Part shown: piece by piece, positions 1 to 8,707 of the stretch | How the letters are laid out: every line of letters starts with the position of its first letter | Position numbering within the stretch: position 1 is the first letter of the stretch | Source: Nocardia flavorosea NBRC 108225 | GTDB lineage: Bacteria; Actinomycetota; Actinomycetes; Mycobacteriales; Mycobacteriaceae | Assembly: GCF_001613385.1 (NCBI RefSeq) | Contig: NZ_BDCG01000005.1 | Span: forward strand, 112,812 to 176,811 | DNA length: 64,000 bases | Direction: 5' to 3' | Position numbers and translations under genes: made by a program | Notes under the pieces: model-generated | What the model was told of the DNA's origin: nothing | The model's database searches: none | What the model saw: the letters and a program-made list of their open reading frames with translations, nothing else

Positions 1-89
1 TGACAGCCGTCGCTGCCGCAGTTCCCCCGCTCGCCGTGACCCCCCTGGGTATCGTTACCTCTGTAGCGAGTGGGAATGAGGAGCACACC

Positions 90-272
90 ATGGATTTCAA
101 AGGGCTGGCCGACAAAGCGCTGAGTCTGGCACGCAAGAACTCCAGCAAGGTCGACCCGCTGATCGAGAAGGTCGGCGACGCGGTGGACAAGAAGACCGGC
201 GGAAAATACGCGTCGCAGGTGGACAAGGCGCAGGAGGCCGCCCGAAAGGCCGTACGTGATCAGCAGAAATAG
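90..272 (+). CDS. MT0933/Rv0909-like antitoxin, 60 aa
   Basis: The small, charged, helical protein starts MDFKGLADKALSLARKN and carries a lysine-rich stretch with GGKYASQVDKAQEAA. This matches the MT0933 antitoxin family, whose M. tuberculosis member Rv0909 pairs with an SRPBCC-type toxin, Rv0910. The ATG at 90 is preceded by a purine-rich GAATGAGGAG, so it is preferred over the start at 36, which would add an unconserved N-terminus. No toxin lies next to it. The gene behind it, starting at the very next base, is a membrane protease, so this antitoxin is either an orphan or has its partner to the left of the window. The family call is fairly sure; the function in this genome is inferred. Confidence 0.75.
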   Translation: MDFKGLADKALSLARKNSSKVDPLIEKVGDAVDKKTGGKYASQVDKAQEAARKAVRDQQK

Positions 273-1136
273 GTGGTGAGCTCCGCCCGGGGGGAGTCCC
301 GGGCGCGGGTTGCTGCGGGCGTTCCGAACGGCCCGGGTATCGGCCGGGTGGCCATCATGGTCGTCGGGTTCGCCGTCGTGATGCTCGTCTCGAATTCCAT
401 TGCCTCATCGGTTCGTCACCCGATGGCTGCTGTCCTCGTCGGTCCTGTGCTGGCGTGCGTGGTGATCTGGCTTTATATATGGGCGGGACGCCGTATCGAG
501 CGGCGTCGTGTTGTCGAGTTCCCTCGTCGCGGCGGCGGGCTCCACCTCGTGGTCGGCACAGTGGCCGGAATCGGCCTTGCGGCGGTGGCGATCGGTTTCC
601 TTGCCCTCGCCGGCGTGTACCGAATCAGCGGGTGGGGGTCGGTATTCGGTGCTTTCGCGGTCGCCGGCACCATGTGCGCCATCGCGGTCGCGGAGGAAGT
701 CTTCTTCCGCGGTATCGTCTTCCGGCTCCTCTGGGGGCGTTGGGGGACCGTGGTCGCGCTTGTCGTTTCTGCCGTGCTCTTCGGCCTCGTGCATCTGATC
801 AATCCCGATGCTTCGGTCTGGGGCGCGATCGCGATTGCCGTCGAGGCGGGCCTGCTGCTCGGTGCTGCTTACCTTGCCACGGGCTCGCTGTGGCTGGCGA
901 TCGGCCTGCACTTCGGCTGGAACGCCGCTACGGTCGGGATTTTCGGCACCGTCACTTCTGGGAGCGAGGCGCGCGAATCTCTGGTTACCGCGGTGACGGC
1001 AGGGCCGGATTGGCTGTCCGGGGGAAGTTTCGGTCCGGAAGCGAGCGTTGTCTCGGTACTGGTCTGCTCGGCGGCGACCGTGCTGCTGTTGTCTATCGGG
1101 CATCGGCGCGGCCTGCTGCCGGCCCGGAACAGCTGA
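273..1136 (+). CDS. CPBP family intramembrane metalloprotease, 287 aa
   Basis: This is a polytopic membrane protein with about seven or eight hydrophobic segments. The CPBP (CAAX protease and bacteriocin-processing, Abi) motifs are in order: EEVFFRG (paired Glu and Arg), then FGLVHLINP with its His, then HFGWN with His and Asn. These are the expected catalytic and metal-site residues of the Rce1-like glutamyl protease fold. The GTG at 273 directly abuts the stop of the antitoxin gene, so the two are probably translated together; a GTG at 276 or the ATG at 357 are alternatives. Substrates of bacterial CPBP proteins are mostly unknown. A hairpin separates it from the convergent ECF operon. Confidence 0.85.
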   Translation: MVSSARGESRARVAAGVPNGPGIGRVAIMVVGFAVVMLVSNSIASSVRHPMAAVLVGPVLACVVIWLYIWAGRRIERRRVVEFPRRGGGLHLVVGTVAGIGLAAVAIGFLALAGVYRISGWGSVFGAFAVAGTMCAIAVAEEVFFRGIVFRLLWGRWGTVVALVVSAVLFGLVHLINPDASVWGAIAIAVEAGLLLGAAYLATGSLWLAIGLHFGWNAATVGIFGTVTSGSEARESLVTAVTAGPDWLSGGSFGPEASVVSVLVCSAATVLLLSIGHRRGLLPARNS

Positions 1137-1147
1137 ACTACCACGGC

Positions 1148-1186
1148 GTACGGGACGCATCGGTGCGTCTGCCGAGAGGGCCGTAC
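1148..1186. terminator. Bidirectional hairpin between convergent genes
   Basis: Nested inverted repeats: an outer GTACGG (1148-1153) pairs with CCGTAC (1181-1186), and an inner GACGCA pairs with TGCGTC around a TCGG tetraloop (1154-1169). It sits between the stop codons of the CPBP gene and the ECF T-subunit gene. There is no T-tract, as is common in actinobacteria. Confidence 0.5.
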
Positions 1187-1245
1187 CGGTAGATCCGGGC
1201 GTCTACGTCGTGAGCCGTGCCCCGTGAGCCAGGTTCCGGGTCGGC

Positions 1246-1980
1246 TCAGGTCAGCAGGTCGAGCGTGAGAGCTCCGGCGCATACGACCACGACCACGGCC
1301 AGGGCGACCGCATCGTTGCGGCCGGGACCGGCCGGGCGGGCGGTGAGCCGGCCCGTCCCGCCGCGGGCGGTGATGGCTTCGCCGAGTTCGCCGGCGCGGC
1401 GGGTCGACACAGCCATGGCAGCGGTGAGGATATCGATCAGCGGGTCGGTGGTGCGGTGCAGTAGATCCGGTTTGGGGCGTAGCCGGCGTGCGGCGCGCAG
1501 GACCCGGATCTCTTCGAGCAGCAGCGGTAGTCCGCGCAGAGTGAGTGCCACCACGACGGCGAGTTCGTCGACCGGGACCCGGAGTTTGCGCAGTGGGCGG
1601 CCGAGGGTCGCCAGAGCGGGGGCGATTTCGCTCATCGGGGTGGTCCAGGCGATCAGCATGGATGCCGACAGCAGGATGAGCCCGAAGACCACTACCTGCG
1701 CGTAGCGCAGCAGCGCAACCCCGCCGACCGGTGCGCTGATCACCGCGCCGAGCGCAATCAGCAGCCAGAACACCCACGGTAGCCGGGGGACGACGCCGAG
1801 GGGGAGGCGAGCGAGGGCTCCGACCGCGATAAGGAAGACGATCGTGACGCCGAGGATCGGCCAGCTGGGCAGGAACATCAGCAGCAGGCTGATCAGGAAG
1901 ACACCGATCATCTTGGTGCCGGCCCAGAGCCGGTGGATCGGGCTGGCGACCGGGACCTGGCGCAGCAGTACCGTGCTCAT
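1246..1980 (-). CDS. ECF transporter T component (EcfT/CbiQ family), 244 aa
   Basis: This is the energy-coupling transmembrane subunit of an ECF-type vitamin or metal importer. The N-terminal part is strongly hydrophobic with about four or five membrane helices. The cytoplasmic part shows two Ala-Arg-rich coupling stretches: RAARRLRPK, and AITARGGTGR in place of the usual ARG motif near the end. The ATG at 1980 overlaps the stop of the upstream fused S-A-A gene as ATGA, so the two are translationally coupled. The arrangement resembles Rv2326c-Rv2325c of M. tuberculosis. The substrate cannot be told from this subunit. Confidence 0.85.
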   Translation of the reverse strand: MSTVLLRQVPVASPIHRLWAGTKMIGVFLISLLLMFLPSWPILGVTIVFLIAVGALARLPLGVVPRLPWVFWLLIALGAVISAPVGGVALLRYAQVVVFGLILLSASMLIAWTTPMSEIAPALATLGRPLRKLRVPVDELAVVVALTLRGLPLLLEEIRVLRAARRLRPKPDLLHRTTDPLIDILTAAMAVSTRRAGELGEAITARGGTGRLTARPAGPGRNDAVALAVVVVVCAGALTLDLLT

Positions 1981-4151
1981 CGGGCACCTCCTCGGGCGTC
2001 GCCGGGTATCCGCCATGCCGCGCCCGGGGCGGGGTGGCGCACTTGTCCGGGTGAGTGGACCGGTGGGATGGGCGCGGTATCGGCGTCCGGTTCCGGGGCC
2101 GGGATGTGTGCGGCTTCGGTTTCCGGGATACGTCCGGCCTGCAGGTGGACGGTGCGGTCGCAGATGGCCGCGACATCCTCGACATCGTGTGAGATGACGA
2201 TCAGGGTGAGCCCCGAGTCGCGGAGCCGGGCCAGCAGGTCGACGATATCGGCGCGGCCCTCGGGGTCCAGGCCGGCCAGCGGTTCGTCCAGCACCACCAC
2301 CTGTGGATGACTGGCGACGATGGCGGCCAGCACCACCCGTTTCGCCTGACCGCCGCTGAGCTCTTCGATGGAGCGGGTGGTCAGCGAGCGGTCCAGGCCG
2401 ACGGCGTCGAGGGCCTTGCCGACCGTTCCCGATCCGGTGCCGTCTCCGCCCCAGTCGGCGATCTCTTCGCCGACGGTATGGCGTTGCAGTTGCAGGCGGG
2501 AATGCTGGAAGGCCAGTTCTACCCGGCCGATCTGTTTGCTGACGGGTTTCCCCGCCAGTTCGCAACGGCCGGCGCTGGGGGCAATGAGTCCGGCCATGAT
2601 CCAGGCCAGGGTCGATTTTCCGGATCCGTTCCCGCCGACCACCAGCAGCGCTTCCCCGCGGGAGACCGTCAGGTCGATCCCGTGCAGGGCCTGCGCTTCC
2701 CACGGTGTGCCGCGGTTGTAGGTGTGCCGGACGCCGTGCAGCTCCAGAATCGGAGCGCCCATGGGGTGGCGGCGGTGCGCGCGGGCCGGTTTCGGCCAGG
2801 CGGGCAGGCGGTCGACCATCCGGCCGTCCGCGAGATGGATCACGCGGTCGGCGGCGGCCGCGTCGGCTTCGTGGTGGGTCACCAGCACCACTGCCATGGG
2901 ATGTCGTTTCGGCAGTTCGGTCAGCAGTGCCACCAGTTCGCGGCGGCCGTCCGGGTCGATCATGGAGGTGGCTTCGTCGGCGATGAGCAGCGCCGGCCGC
3001 CGGGCGAGCGCGGCTGCCACGGCGAGTCGCTGCTGCTGGCCACCGGACAGGGTCGCGGTTTCTCTTGCGCCCATTCCGTCGAGCCCGACCTCGCGCAGCA
3101 GATCGTCGATCCGGACCTCGGCCGCCAGTTCGGTGGCCAGTCCCCAGACGACATCGTCGGCGACCAGCACCCCGAGGGTCTGGCTTTCCGGTCGCTGAAG
3201 CACCAGGGCGGTGCCCCCGAGATGGCCCAGGCCCGCCGATCCGGGCCGGTCCACCGTGCCGCTGCTGGGTGGCAGACCGGCCAGCAGCCGGGTGAGGGTG
3301 GATTTCCCGGAGCCGTTGTGCCCGACCACGGCCACGAATTCGCCGACTGCCACGCGCAGGTCGATCCCCGCCAGCGCATGGTCGTCCGCGCCCGCATAGC
3401 GGTAGCCGGCCCCGCGCAGCGTGACCGGTAGCGGCGCGATGGGGCGATCGTCGGCGGGTGCGTCCAGCCGGTCGGCGCCGGGGAGCCAGGTGAGCCGGTC
3501 CAGCACGGAGCCGAGCACGAACCAGGAAACGAGTGCGGTGACCACAGTGCCGATGGCGACGGTGGCGCCGATGTAGATCCACCACCACTGCAGGACGACC
3601 TCGGCCACGTCGAGTACACCGCGACCCAGTGGTGCCAGCTGGGCTTGCCGGGAAGTGAGGTCGGCCAGGCCGGTGGCGGTATTGCGGATGTTGTCGAACA
3701 GCAGGTCACGGGTGGCGGAGAAGACGAGCAGGAAACCAATCGAGAATGCGCCCCAGGCGAGACCTGCGACGACCGATAGTCCGGTGACCGCAATGAGGCC
3801 GCCGCGGCGGCGTTTGACCGTGCCGACGATACCGCCGATGGTCGCGGTGGCGACCATGGCCATGGCGGCGGTGAGTCCGGCCGCGACGAAGGTGACCAGG
3901 GCCGCCGAGACGGAGGCGGTGAACAGGGCACGAAACCGATACCGGTGTGCCAGCAGACCCATGGGGACGGCAGCGACGAGTTGGAGTGCCGCGGCGAACG
4001 GGATCACCGAGCCGACCGTGACGAGTCCGACGGTCGCGCCGCCCAGTACCGCGCCGGTGGCGAGCTCGATCGGCCGTAATGCCGCGGCTCGGGGGTCGCG
4101 GGCCGGCCGGTCGGATGCGCCGGGCCGGGCGGTAGCGGGCTGATCACTCAC
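1977..4151 (-). CDS. ECF transporter fused S component plus two ATPase domains, 724 aa
   Basis: One polypeptide carries an N-terminal membrane domain (about residues 25-215, five or six helices) that looks like a substrate-binding S component, followed by two ABC ATPase domains. ATPase 1 has Walker A GHNGSGKS near residue 277, signature LSGGQQQR and Walker B ALLIADEAT. ATPase 2 has GGNGSGKS, LSGGQAKR, VVVLDEPLAGLD and an H-loop VISHD. Most ECF systems make these parts as separate proteins; the fusion is known for mycobacterial Rv2326c. The GTG at 4151 (MSDQPATARPG) is preferred over the ATG at 4202 because the extra residues are Arg-rich and unconserved. It forms an operon with the T subunit. 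The imported substrate is unknown. Confidence 0.85.
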   Translation of the reverse strand: MSDQPATARPGASDRPARDPRAAALRPIELATGAVLGGATVGLVTVGSVIPFAAALQLVAAVPMGLLAHRYRFRALFTASVSAALVTFVAAGLTAAMAMVATATIGGIVGTVKRRRGGLIAVTGLSVVAGLAWGAFSIGFLLVFSATRDLLFDNIRNTATGLADLTSRQAQLAPLGRGVLDVAEVVLQWWWIYIGATVAIGTVVTALVSWFVLGSVLDRLTWLPGADRLDAPADDRPIAPLPVTLRGAGYRYAGADDHALAGIDLRVAVGEFVAVVGHNGSGKSTLTRLLAGLPPSSGTVDRPGSAGLGHLGGTALVLQRPESQTLGVLVADDVVWGLATELAAEVRIDDLLREVGLDGMGARETATLSGGQQQRLAVAAALARRPALLIADEATSMIDPDGRRELVALLTELPKRHPMAVVLVTHHEADAAAADRVIHLADGRMVDRLPAWPKPARAHRRHPMGAPILELHGVRHTYNRGTPWEAQALHGIDLTVSRGEALLVVGGNGSGKSTLAWIMAGLIAPSAGRCELAGKPVSKQIGRVELAFQHSRLQLQRHTVGEEIADWGGDGTGSGTVGKALDAVGLDRSLTTRSIEELSGGQAKRVVLAAIVASHPQVVVLDEPLAGLDPEGRADIVDLLARLRDSGLTLIVISHDVEDVAAICDRTVHLQAGRIPETEAAHIPAPEPDADTAPIPPVHSPGQVRHPAPGAAWRIPGDARGGAR

Positions 4152-4196
4152 GACGTCAAGTCTGCCAGCCGCTCGGCCCGGCGCGAATCGACGGTA

Positions 4197-4225
4197 TTGC
4201 AAGCATGCGCATCAACGCATATGTT
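4197..4225 (+). promoter_or_regulatory. Promoter of cation efflux gene, probably leaderless
   Basis: TTGCAA (4197-4202), a 17-base spacer and TATGTT (4220-4225) make a good sigma-70-like promoter. The last base of the -10 is 7 bases before the GTG at 4232, so the transcript would begin at or next to that start codon. Confidence 0.5.
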
Positions 4226-4231
4226 GTCTGC

Positions 4232-5146
4232 GTGGGACATGATCATACGCATCGGATATCACCCGAAAGTGCCTCCGGGAAATATGTCGGACGCCTGGCG
4301 CTGGCGCTGGCCATCGGCGCCGCATTCATGCTCGTCGAATCGGCGGTCGCGCTGGCCACCGGTTCGCTGGCACTGCTCTCCGACGCGGCGCATATGCTCA
4401 CCGATGTCGTCGGTATCGCGATGGCGCTCTCGGCCATCCTGCTGGCCCGCAACACCCGGCCCAGTTACACCCGCACCTTCGGCTACTACCGCGCCGAGGT
4501 GATCGCCGCGCTGGCCAATGCCGTCCTGCTGTTCGGAGTGGCCGGTTATGTCCTGGTGGAGGCGGTGCGCCGCTTCGGCGAACCGCCGGAGGTCCCGGGG
4601 GTGCCGGTGCTCCTGGCGGGCGTGGCCGGTCTCGCCGCCAATATCGTGTCCTTCTTGTTGCTGCGGCGCGGCGCGGCGGAAAGCCTCAACGTGCGCGGCG
4701 CCTACCTCGAGGTCCTCGCCGATATGGTCGGGTCGTTCGGGGTGCTGATCTCGGCGGCGATAACCCTCACCACCGGCTGGTACTACGCCGATATGGTCGT
4801 CGGTGTGGCGATCGGTGTGTGGGTGCTGCCCCGGACCTATCTGCTGGCGCGCCGCTCGCTGCGGATCCTGTTCCAGCACAGCCCGGAAGAACTCGACGTC
4901 GAGGCCGTGGCGGCCGAACTCGCCGCGGTACCCGGGGTCTGCGATGTCCACGATCTGCACGTGTGGACCCTGACCTCCGGAATGGAGGTCGCCTCGGCGC
5001 ATATCACCACGTCCGGTCCGGATATGCGCGACGAAATCCTGCGCGCCGCCCAGCACCTGCTCGCCGAGCGTTTCCATATCGAGCACGCCACCCTGCAGAT
5101 CGAGACCACCGACACCGCGCGTCGCTGTACGGAACTGTCCTGGTAG
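4232..5146 (+). CDS. Cation diffusion facilitator (CDF) transporter, 304 aa
   Basis: This is a metal/proton antiporter of the inner membrane, probably exporting Zn(II) or a similar divalent ion. It begins with the His-rich MGHDHTHR typical of CzcD/ZitB proteins, has six hydrophobic segments, and shows the metal-site pattern in LLSDAAHMLTDVVG (helix 2) and YLEVLADMVGS (helix 5), followed by a cytoplasmic C-terminal domain with VCDVHDLHVWTLTSG. The GTG at 4232 is chosen over the ATG at 4205 because the start MGHDHTH is family-typical and a promoter -10 lies 7 bases upstream of it. The ATG at 4205 would lie inside that promoter. No metal regulator is adjacent. Confidence 0.88.
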   Translation: MGHDHTHRISPESASGKYVGRLALALAIGAAFMLVESAVALATGSLALLSDAAHMLTDVVGIAMALSAILLARNTRPSYTRTFGYYRAEVIAALANAVLLFGVAGYVLVEAVRRFGEPPEVPGVPVLLAGVAGLAANIVSFLLLRRGAAESLNVRGAYLEVLADMVGSFGVLISAAITLTTGWYYADMVVGVAIGVWVLPRTYLLARRSLRILFQHSPEELDVEAVAAELAAVPGVCDVHDLHVWTLTSGMEVASAHITTSGPDMRDEILRAAQHLLAERFHIEHATLQIETTDTARRCTELSW

Positions 5147-5175
5147 CCGCCGTCCGGCCGATAGAGATATTCGGC

Positions 5176-5181
5176 CATAAT
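5176..5181 (+). promoter_or_regulatory. -10 element CATAAT of the AraC gene
   Basis: CATAAT ends 7 bases before the ATG at 5188, the same spacing as at several other genes here, suggesting a leaderless mRNA. No convincing -35 was found. Confidence 0.4.
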
Positions 5182-5187
5182 GACGGT

Positions 5188-6240
5188 ATGGTGCAGCGTC
5201 CGTCGGTCCGGGACTGGGATTTCCCGCGTGGTGTCGCCAGTGTCGCGCTGATGGTCGGATACGGGGCCGAACACGGGGTTGCGCCCGCGGCCCTGCTGCG
5301 CGGCACCGATCTCACCGAGGCCCGCCTGCGCGACCCCGACGCCCAGATCGACGCCCATACCGAACTCGCGGTGGTCCGGAATCTGGTGCGTCAGCTCGAC
5401 CGTCCCGGTATGGGGATCGAAGTGGGCCGCCGCTACCGCATCACCACCTTCGGTATCTTCGGTTTCGCCTGCGTCAGCAGTCCCACCCTGGCCGAGGCGA
5501 TCGATTTCGCCCTGCGCTATATGGAACTGAGCTTCGCCTTCTGCCTGCCGGTGACGCAGTGGGAGGACGGCGAATTCGTCGGCCGGATCCTCGACGATTC
5601 CGTTCCGGCCGATCTCCGGCAGTTCCTGGTGGAACGCGATGTGACCGCCATGCATCAGGTGATGAGCGATCTGCTGGGCCGGCACCTGGAACTGATCCGG
5701 GCCGAATTCCGCTTCCCCGAACCCGCTTACGCCGACCGGATCGCCGCGGTCACCGTGGCCCCGCCGCGGTTCGGACGCCCGGAAAACCTGGTCGCCCTCG
5801 ATCCCGCGATTCTGGATCAGCCGCTCCCGCAGGCCAACGAACACACCCTGGCCATCTGCCTGGCGCAATGCCGCGACCTGGTCCATCGGCGCCGCGCCCG
5901 CACCGGGATCGCCGCCGAGGTCCGGGCCCGGCTGGTGCCCCGGGGCGGGCTGGACGGTTTCACCGCACCGCCCGGTATCGACGCCGTCGCCGCCGACCTG
6001 AACCTGAGCACCCGCACCCTGCGCCGGCACCTCGATGCCGCGGGTACCAGTTACCGCGCGCTGCTGGACGAGGTACGCCAAGCGCTGGCCGAGGAAATGC
6101 TCACCACCACCCCGCTGTCGGTGAGCGATGTGGCGATCCGGCTCGGCTACGCCGAGGCCTCCACTTTCATCTACGCCTTCAAACGCTGGACCGGCGCGAC
6201 CCCCGCCGCTTACCGGCGGTCCCGCGCCGGACGGTACTGA
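5188..6240 (+). CDS. AraC family regulator with arabinose-binding-like N-domain, 350 aa
   Basis: A cytoplasmic transcription factor. The N-terminal 200 residues match the PF12625-type domain (VALMVGYGAEHGVAPAALLRGT, FGIFGFACVSSPTLAEAI). The C-terminal 100 residues form the two-helix-turn-helix AraC domain, with LNLSTRTLRRHLDAAGTSY as the first HTH and VAIRLGYAEASTFIYAFKRW as the second. This architecture is common in actinobacterial regulators of lipid or xenobiotic catabolism. The ATG at 5188 is preferred because residues upstream of it in the open frame lie over the CDF gene. It ends 4 bases from the convergent phosphodiesterase gene, so neither neighbour is an obvious target. Confidence 0.85.
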   Translation: MVQRPSVRDWDFPRGVASVALMVGYGAEHGVAPAALLRGTDLTEARLRDPDAQIDAHTELAVVRNLVRQLDRPGMGIEVGRRYRITTFGIFGFACVSSPTLAEAIDFALRYMELSFAFCLPVTQWEDGEFVGRILDDSVPADLRQFLVERDVTAMHQVMSDLLGRHLELIRAEFRFPEPAYADRIAAVTVAPPRFGRPENLVALDPAILDQPLPQANEHTLAICLAQCRDLVHRRRARTGIAAEVRARLVPRGGLDGFTAPPGIDAVAADLNLSTRTLRRHLDAAGTSYRALLDEVRQALAEEMLTTTPLSVSDVAIRLGYAEASTFIYAFKRWTGATPAAYRRSRAGRY

Positions 6241-6244
6241 ACGA

Positions 6245-7021
6245 TCAGTACGGGCTCGCGATCCACCCACCCATCGGGACGCTGCGGAAATGGGTGATCA
6301 GCCGGTGGTCGTCGTCGATCACGTGCAGGGCGACCGACGGATCCGGCCCGTAGTCCATCACCCGCTCGGGTGGTGCGAGTTCCCATTCGCCGCCCAGCAC
6401 CGAGGCCGTGCTCGGGCCGATGAGCAGTGGTTTGCCTGCGAAAGTGCTCACCCCGGCGGTATGCGCGTGCCCGGCCATGGTCCCGATGATGCGCCGATCA
6501 CCGGTGATCACCGCGGCCAGCCGCTGCGGATCGTCCAACGCGATCGTGTCCACGATCGGACTGTGCAGGAAAACCGGCGGATGGTGCAGGGCCAGCAGCA
6601 CTGCCGAGTCGGGCGAGGTTGCGGCGAGGGTGTCGTCCAGCCAGTCGTAGGTCTCGTCGGACAGCCGGCCGCCCGACTGTCCGGGGACACTGGAGTCCAG
6701 CATGATCAAGGTCAGCGCGCCGATCCGGTGCACCTGATTCACTGGATCGTCCGAGGGCGTACCGGACAGCAGTACCTCCCGGAACGCCGCCCGTTCGTCG
6801 TGGTTCCCGGGAATCGCGAGCACCGGCAGATCGGCCTGTAGCGACATCCGGGCCTCGGCATACTGCTCGGGTTTCCCGGAATCGGTGATATCGCCGGTCA
6901 CCACGATCACATCCGGCCGCCGCCGCAGATCCGCCAGATAGGCCATCACCCGTTGCGCGCGCTCGGTATTACGGGTACCGAGATCGAAATGTGTATCGCT
7001 GACCTGAGCCACCAGGATCAT
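6245..7021 (-). CDS. cpdA: cAMP phosphodiesterase-like metallophosphoesterase (Rv0805/CpdA type), 258 aa
   Basis: A cytosolic calcineurin-like dinuclear metal phosphoesterase. The motifs appear in order: QVSDTHFD, VTGDITDSGK, PGNHDE, LLALHHPPV and MAGHAHTAG, giving the Asp, His and Asn ligands of both metal ions. Length and motif order fit M. tuberculosis Rv0805, which hydrolyses cyclic nucleotides and other phosphodiesters. The ATG at 7021 is preceded by AGGAG with good spacing. An intact class III adenylate cyclase lies 17 kb away, so both a source and a sink of cAMP are present in this window, though they are not linked in one operon. Substrate is by homology only. Confidence 0.85.
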   Translation of the reverse strand: MILVAQVSDTHFDLGTRNTERAQRVMAYLADLRRRPDVIVVTGDITDSGKPEQYAEARMSLQADLPVLAIPGNHDERAAFREVLLSGTPSDDPVNQVHRIGALTLIMLDSSVPGQSGGRLSDETYDWLDDTLAATSPDSAVLLALHHPPVFLHSPIVDTIALDDPQRLAAVITGDRRIIGTMAGHAHTAGVSTFAGKPLLIGPSTASVLGGEWELAPPERVMDYGPDPSVALHVIDDDHRLITHFRSVPMGGWIASPY

Positions 7022-7574
7022 CGGTGCTCCTGTGTCTATTGGCGCGCCTCCGGCGCGCGAGGTCCGGCCCCTCTGGCGTCCCCCCAGGGCCTCGCTGAAC
7101 TCGGCACCACGGTGGTTCCGTGAGCCGATGTCACGCCACCCAGCTTAGGACAGTCGGCCGGCGGCAACGGCAGGGATATGAGGCACGCCACTACCTGTCC
7201 CGGTGTGTATTGTCCCGGGACGCGGCCGCCGTCCGACAGCCGCTGTGTGCCCAGGAGCCCTACCCGCCCTGAATCGGGTGGTGTCGACACAGTGCGCACG
7301 ATCTCGCGTGTACCGGGTGCTGTCCCCGCTCGAGAGCACCCGCGGCGAGTGAGCGCGGCAAGCCGGTCGTCGTCCTCGGCGGACATATGGCCGACCGACC
7401 AGCGTGCGTGCTCGTAGCACGGCCGGTGTACGGGCCGACGACCAGTGACGTCCATTACAGTCGCGGTGGACACGGTGCGCCGTGTGGCGCGGAATCGGTG
7501 TCGGCCCACCGCCGGTTGGTACGGACCGGCTGAGCGCGGGGATGAATATGGTGGCCGATCGAAGTTGTCCGTGA
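7022..7574. other. 553-base stretch without a convincing gene
   Basis: An open frame runs on the minus strand across most of it, but its product is Arg/Pro/Ser-rich with no recognisable fold and other frames are open too. The only structure seen is a hairpin at 7042-7058 (GCGCGCC, loop TCC, GGCGCGC) just upstream of the phosphodiesterase ribosome-binding site. Confidence 0.5.
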
Positions 7575-8315
7575 TCAAACGGGCAAGGTGACAGGTGGGT
7601 GGGGGAGCGGGGTCCAGAAATCCTGGTCGGGCGGTGCTTCCAGGTCGAGCCGGCCGTCGGGACGCCAGTCCGCGCCGAGGCGCAGGCGCCAGGAGTGCAG
7701 GTGGGTGCGGGGATGGGTGCCGGTGCGGTCGAACAGGGGGTCGCCGGTGATGGGGTAGCCGATCCAGGCCAGGTGTACGCGGAGTTGATGACGGCGGCCG
7801 GTGATCGGGTGCAGGGCCACGACGGTGTGCTCGTTGTGCCGGGCCACGACGGCGAACTCGGTGCGAGAAGGGTAGTTCTTCGTGTTCAGCAGGTCGGCGT
7901 CGGCGACGGACCAGCGGTCCCCGGTGCGCTGGATCGTCTCGCGAGGCGCGGCCACCCGGACCCGGTTCTTCCGGCCGACGCTGAGCGGCAGTTCGACGAC
8001 CCCGCGGTCGGGCAGCGGTTCCGGTCCGGCGGCGACCACGGCCAGATAGGTCTTCTCGGCCGTCTGCTTGTTGAACTGGCGGGTCAGCTGTCCGTGCGCG
8101 GGAAGCTGCCGGGCCAGCAGCACCAGACCGGAAGTGACCTTGTCTATCCGGTGCACCGGATACAACTTCTCGCCCGTGGCCTCGGCGGCGGCGACGATAT
8201 CGGTGTCGTGCCGCTCCCCGGTGACCGAGATCCCGGCGGGTTTGTTCAACGCCAGAATCGCCTCGTCCTCGGTGAGCAGGCAGCGCGCCCGCAGCTCGGG
8301 CCAGTCGATATCCAC
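7575..8315 (-). CDS. RluA-type pseudouridine synthase, 246 aa
   Basis: This enzyme isomerises uridine to pseudouridine in rRNA or tRNA. The catalytic motif is PVHRIDKVTSGLVLLA, where the Asp after HRI is the nucleophile. Other family features are LALNKPAGISVTG near the N-terminus and ITGRRHQLRVHLAWIGYPI with the C-terminal Arg-His block. It lacks an S4 domain. The GTG at 8315 (MDIDWPELRAR) begins the conserved part; an upstream in-frame start at 8576 would add 87 residues of Arg-rich, unconserved sequence. The exact RNA target cannot be assigned. The gene stands alone, divergent from narK. Confidence 0.82.
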   Translation of the reverse strand: MDIDWPELRARCLLTEDEAILALNKPAGISVTGERHDTDIVAAAEATGEKLYPVHRIDKVTSGLVLLARQLPAHGQLTRQFNKQTAEKTYLAVVAAGPEPLPDRGVVELPLSVGRKNRVRVAAPRETIQRTGDRWSVADADLLNTKNYPSRTEFAVVARHNEHTVVALHPITGRRHQLRVHLAWIGYPITGDPLFDRTGTHPRTHLHSWRLRLGADWRPDGRLDLEAPPDQDFWTPLPHPPVTLPV

Positions 8316-8707
8316 CGGTCGAGCGTAGAGCCGGGGCCCGAGCCGGGGTCGGCAGGGACCGCGATCAGCCGTCCGCACGAAACTCCCGGAATCCTGGATG
8401 GGCCGACAACTTCGCAATGTTGCAGGCAGAATATGGCGTGCCGCCGCCTTCGCCCAGGTCGAGTGGAGGCGGCCGATGGAGCCACCCGGTTGTCGCCGGG
8501 GCTCGGTTCCGCCCGGTGTCCGGCCGCGCGACGCGAGCCGGGCCGTATCCATCGGGCGGATCGACCGTACGGCCATGAGTCACCGATAGCGCAACACGGC
8601 GGCCCGGGACGGGATCGTGGTCCCCGGTCGCGTTGGACCGAAATCGCCCGTCGAGCGGTTGTGGACTGGGCGCAAAGAGCTTGCCGGACCGACCCTTCCC
8701 GGGAGCA
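8316..8707. promoter_or_regulatory. 392-base intergenic region upstream of narK
   Basis: No gene is seen. It holds two dyads: GGGAC (8606-8610) and GTCCC (8620-8624) with a 9-base gap inside CCGGGAC...GTCCCCGG, and CAAC...GTTG around 8403-8422. Either could bind a nitrate or oxygen regulator of narK, but neither matches a consensus I can name. Confidence 0.35.

Noticed and set aside
405..1160. Long minus-strand open frame over the CPBP gene
   Set aside because: It is antisense to a motif-rich membrane protein and gives Arg/Asp/Gly-rich sequence; an effect of high GC.
1246..3588. A 780-codon frame reading through the ECF region
   Set aside because: Only its last 244 codons (the T subunit from 1980) are real. 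The rest is out of frame with the S-A-A fusion and is Arg/Pro-rich.
7036..7578. Minus-strand 180-codon frame in the gap before the phosphodiesterase
   Set aside because: No fold-like composition, no ribosome site and competing open frames on the other strand.
8606..8624. DosR-type hypoxia box before narK
   Set aside because: The GGGAC and GTCCC halves are 9 bases apart; the DosR consensus needs a tighter spacing, so it was not called as DosR.
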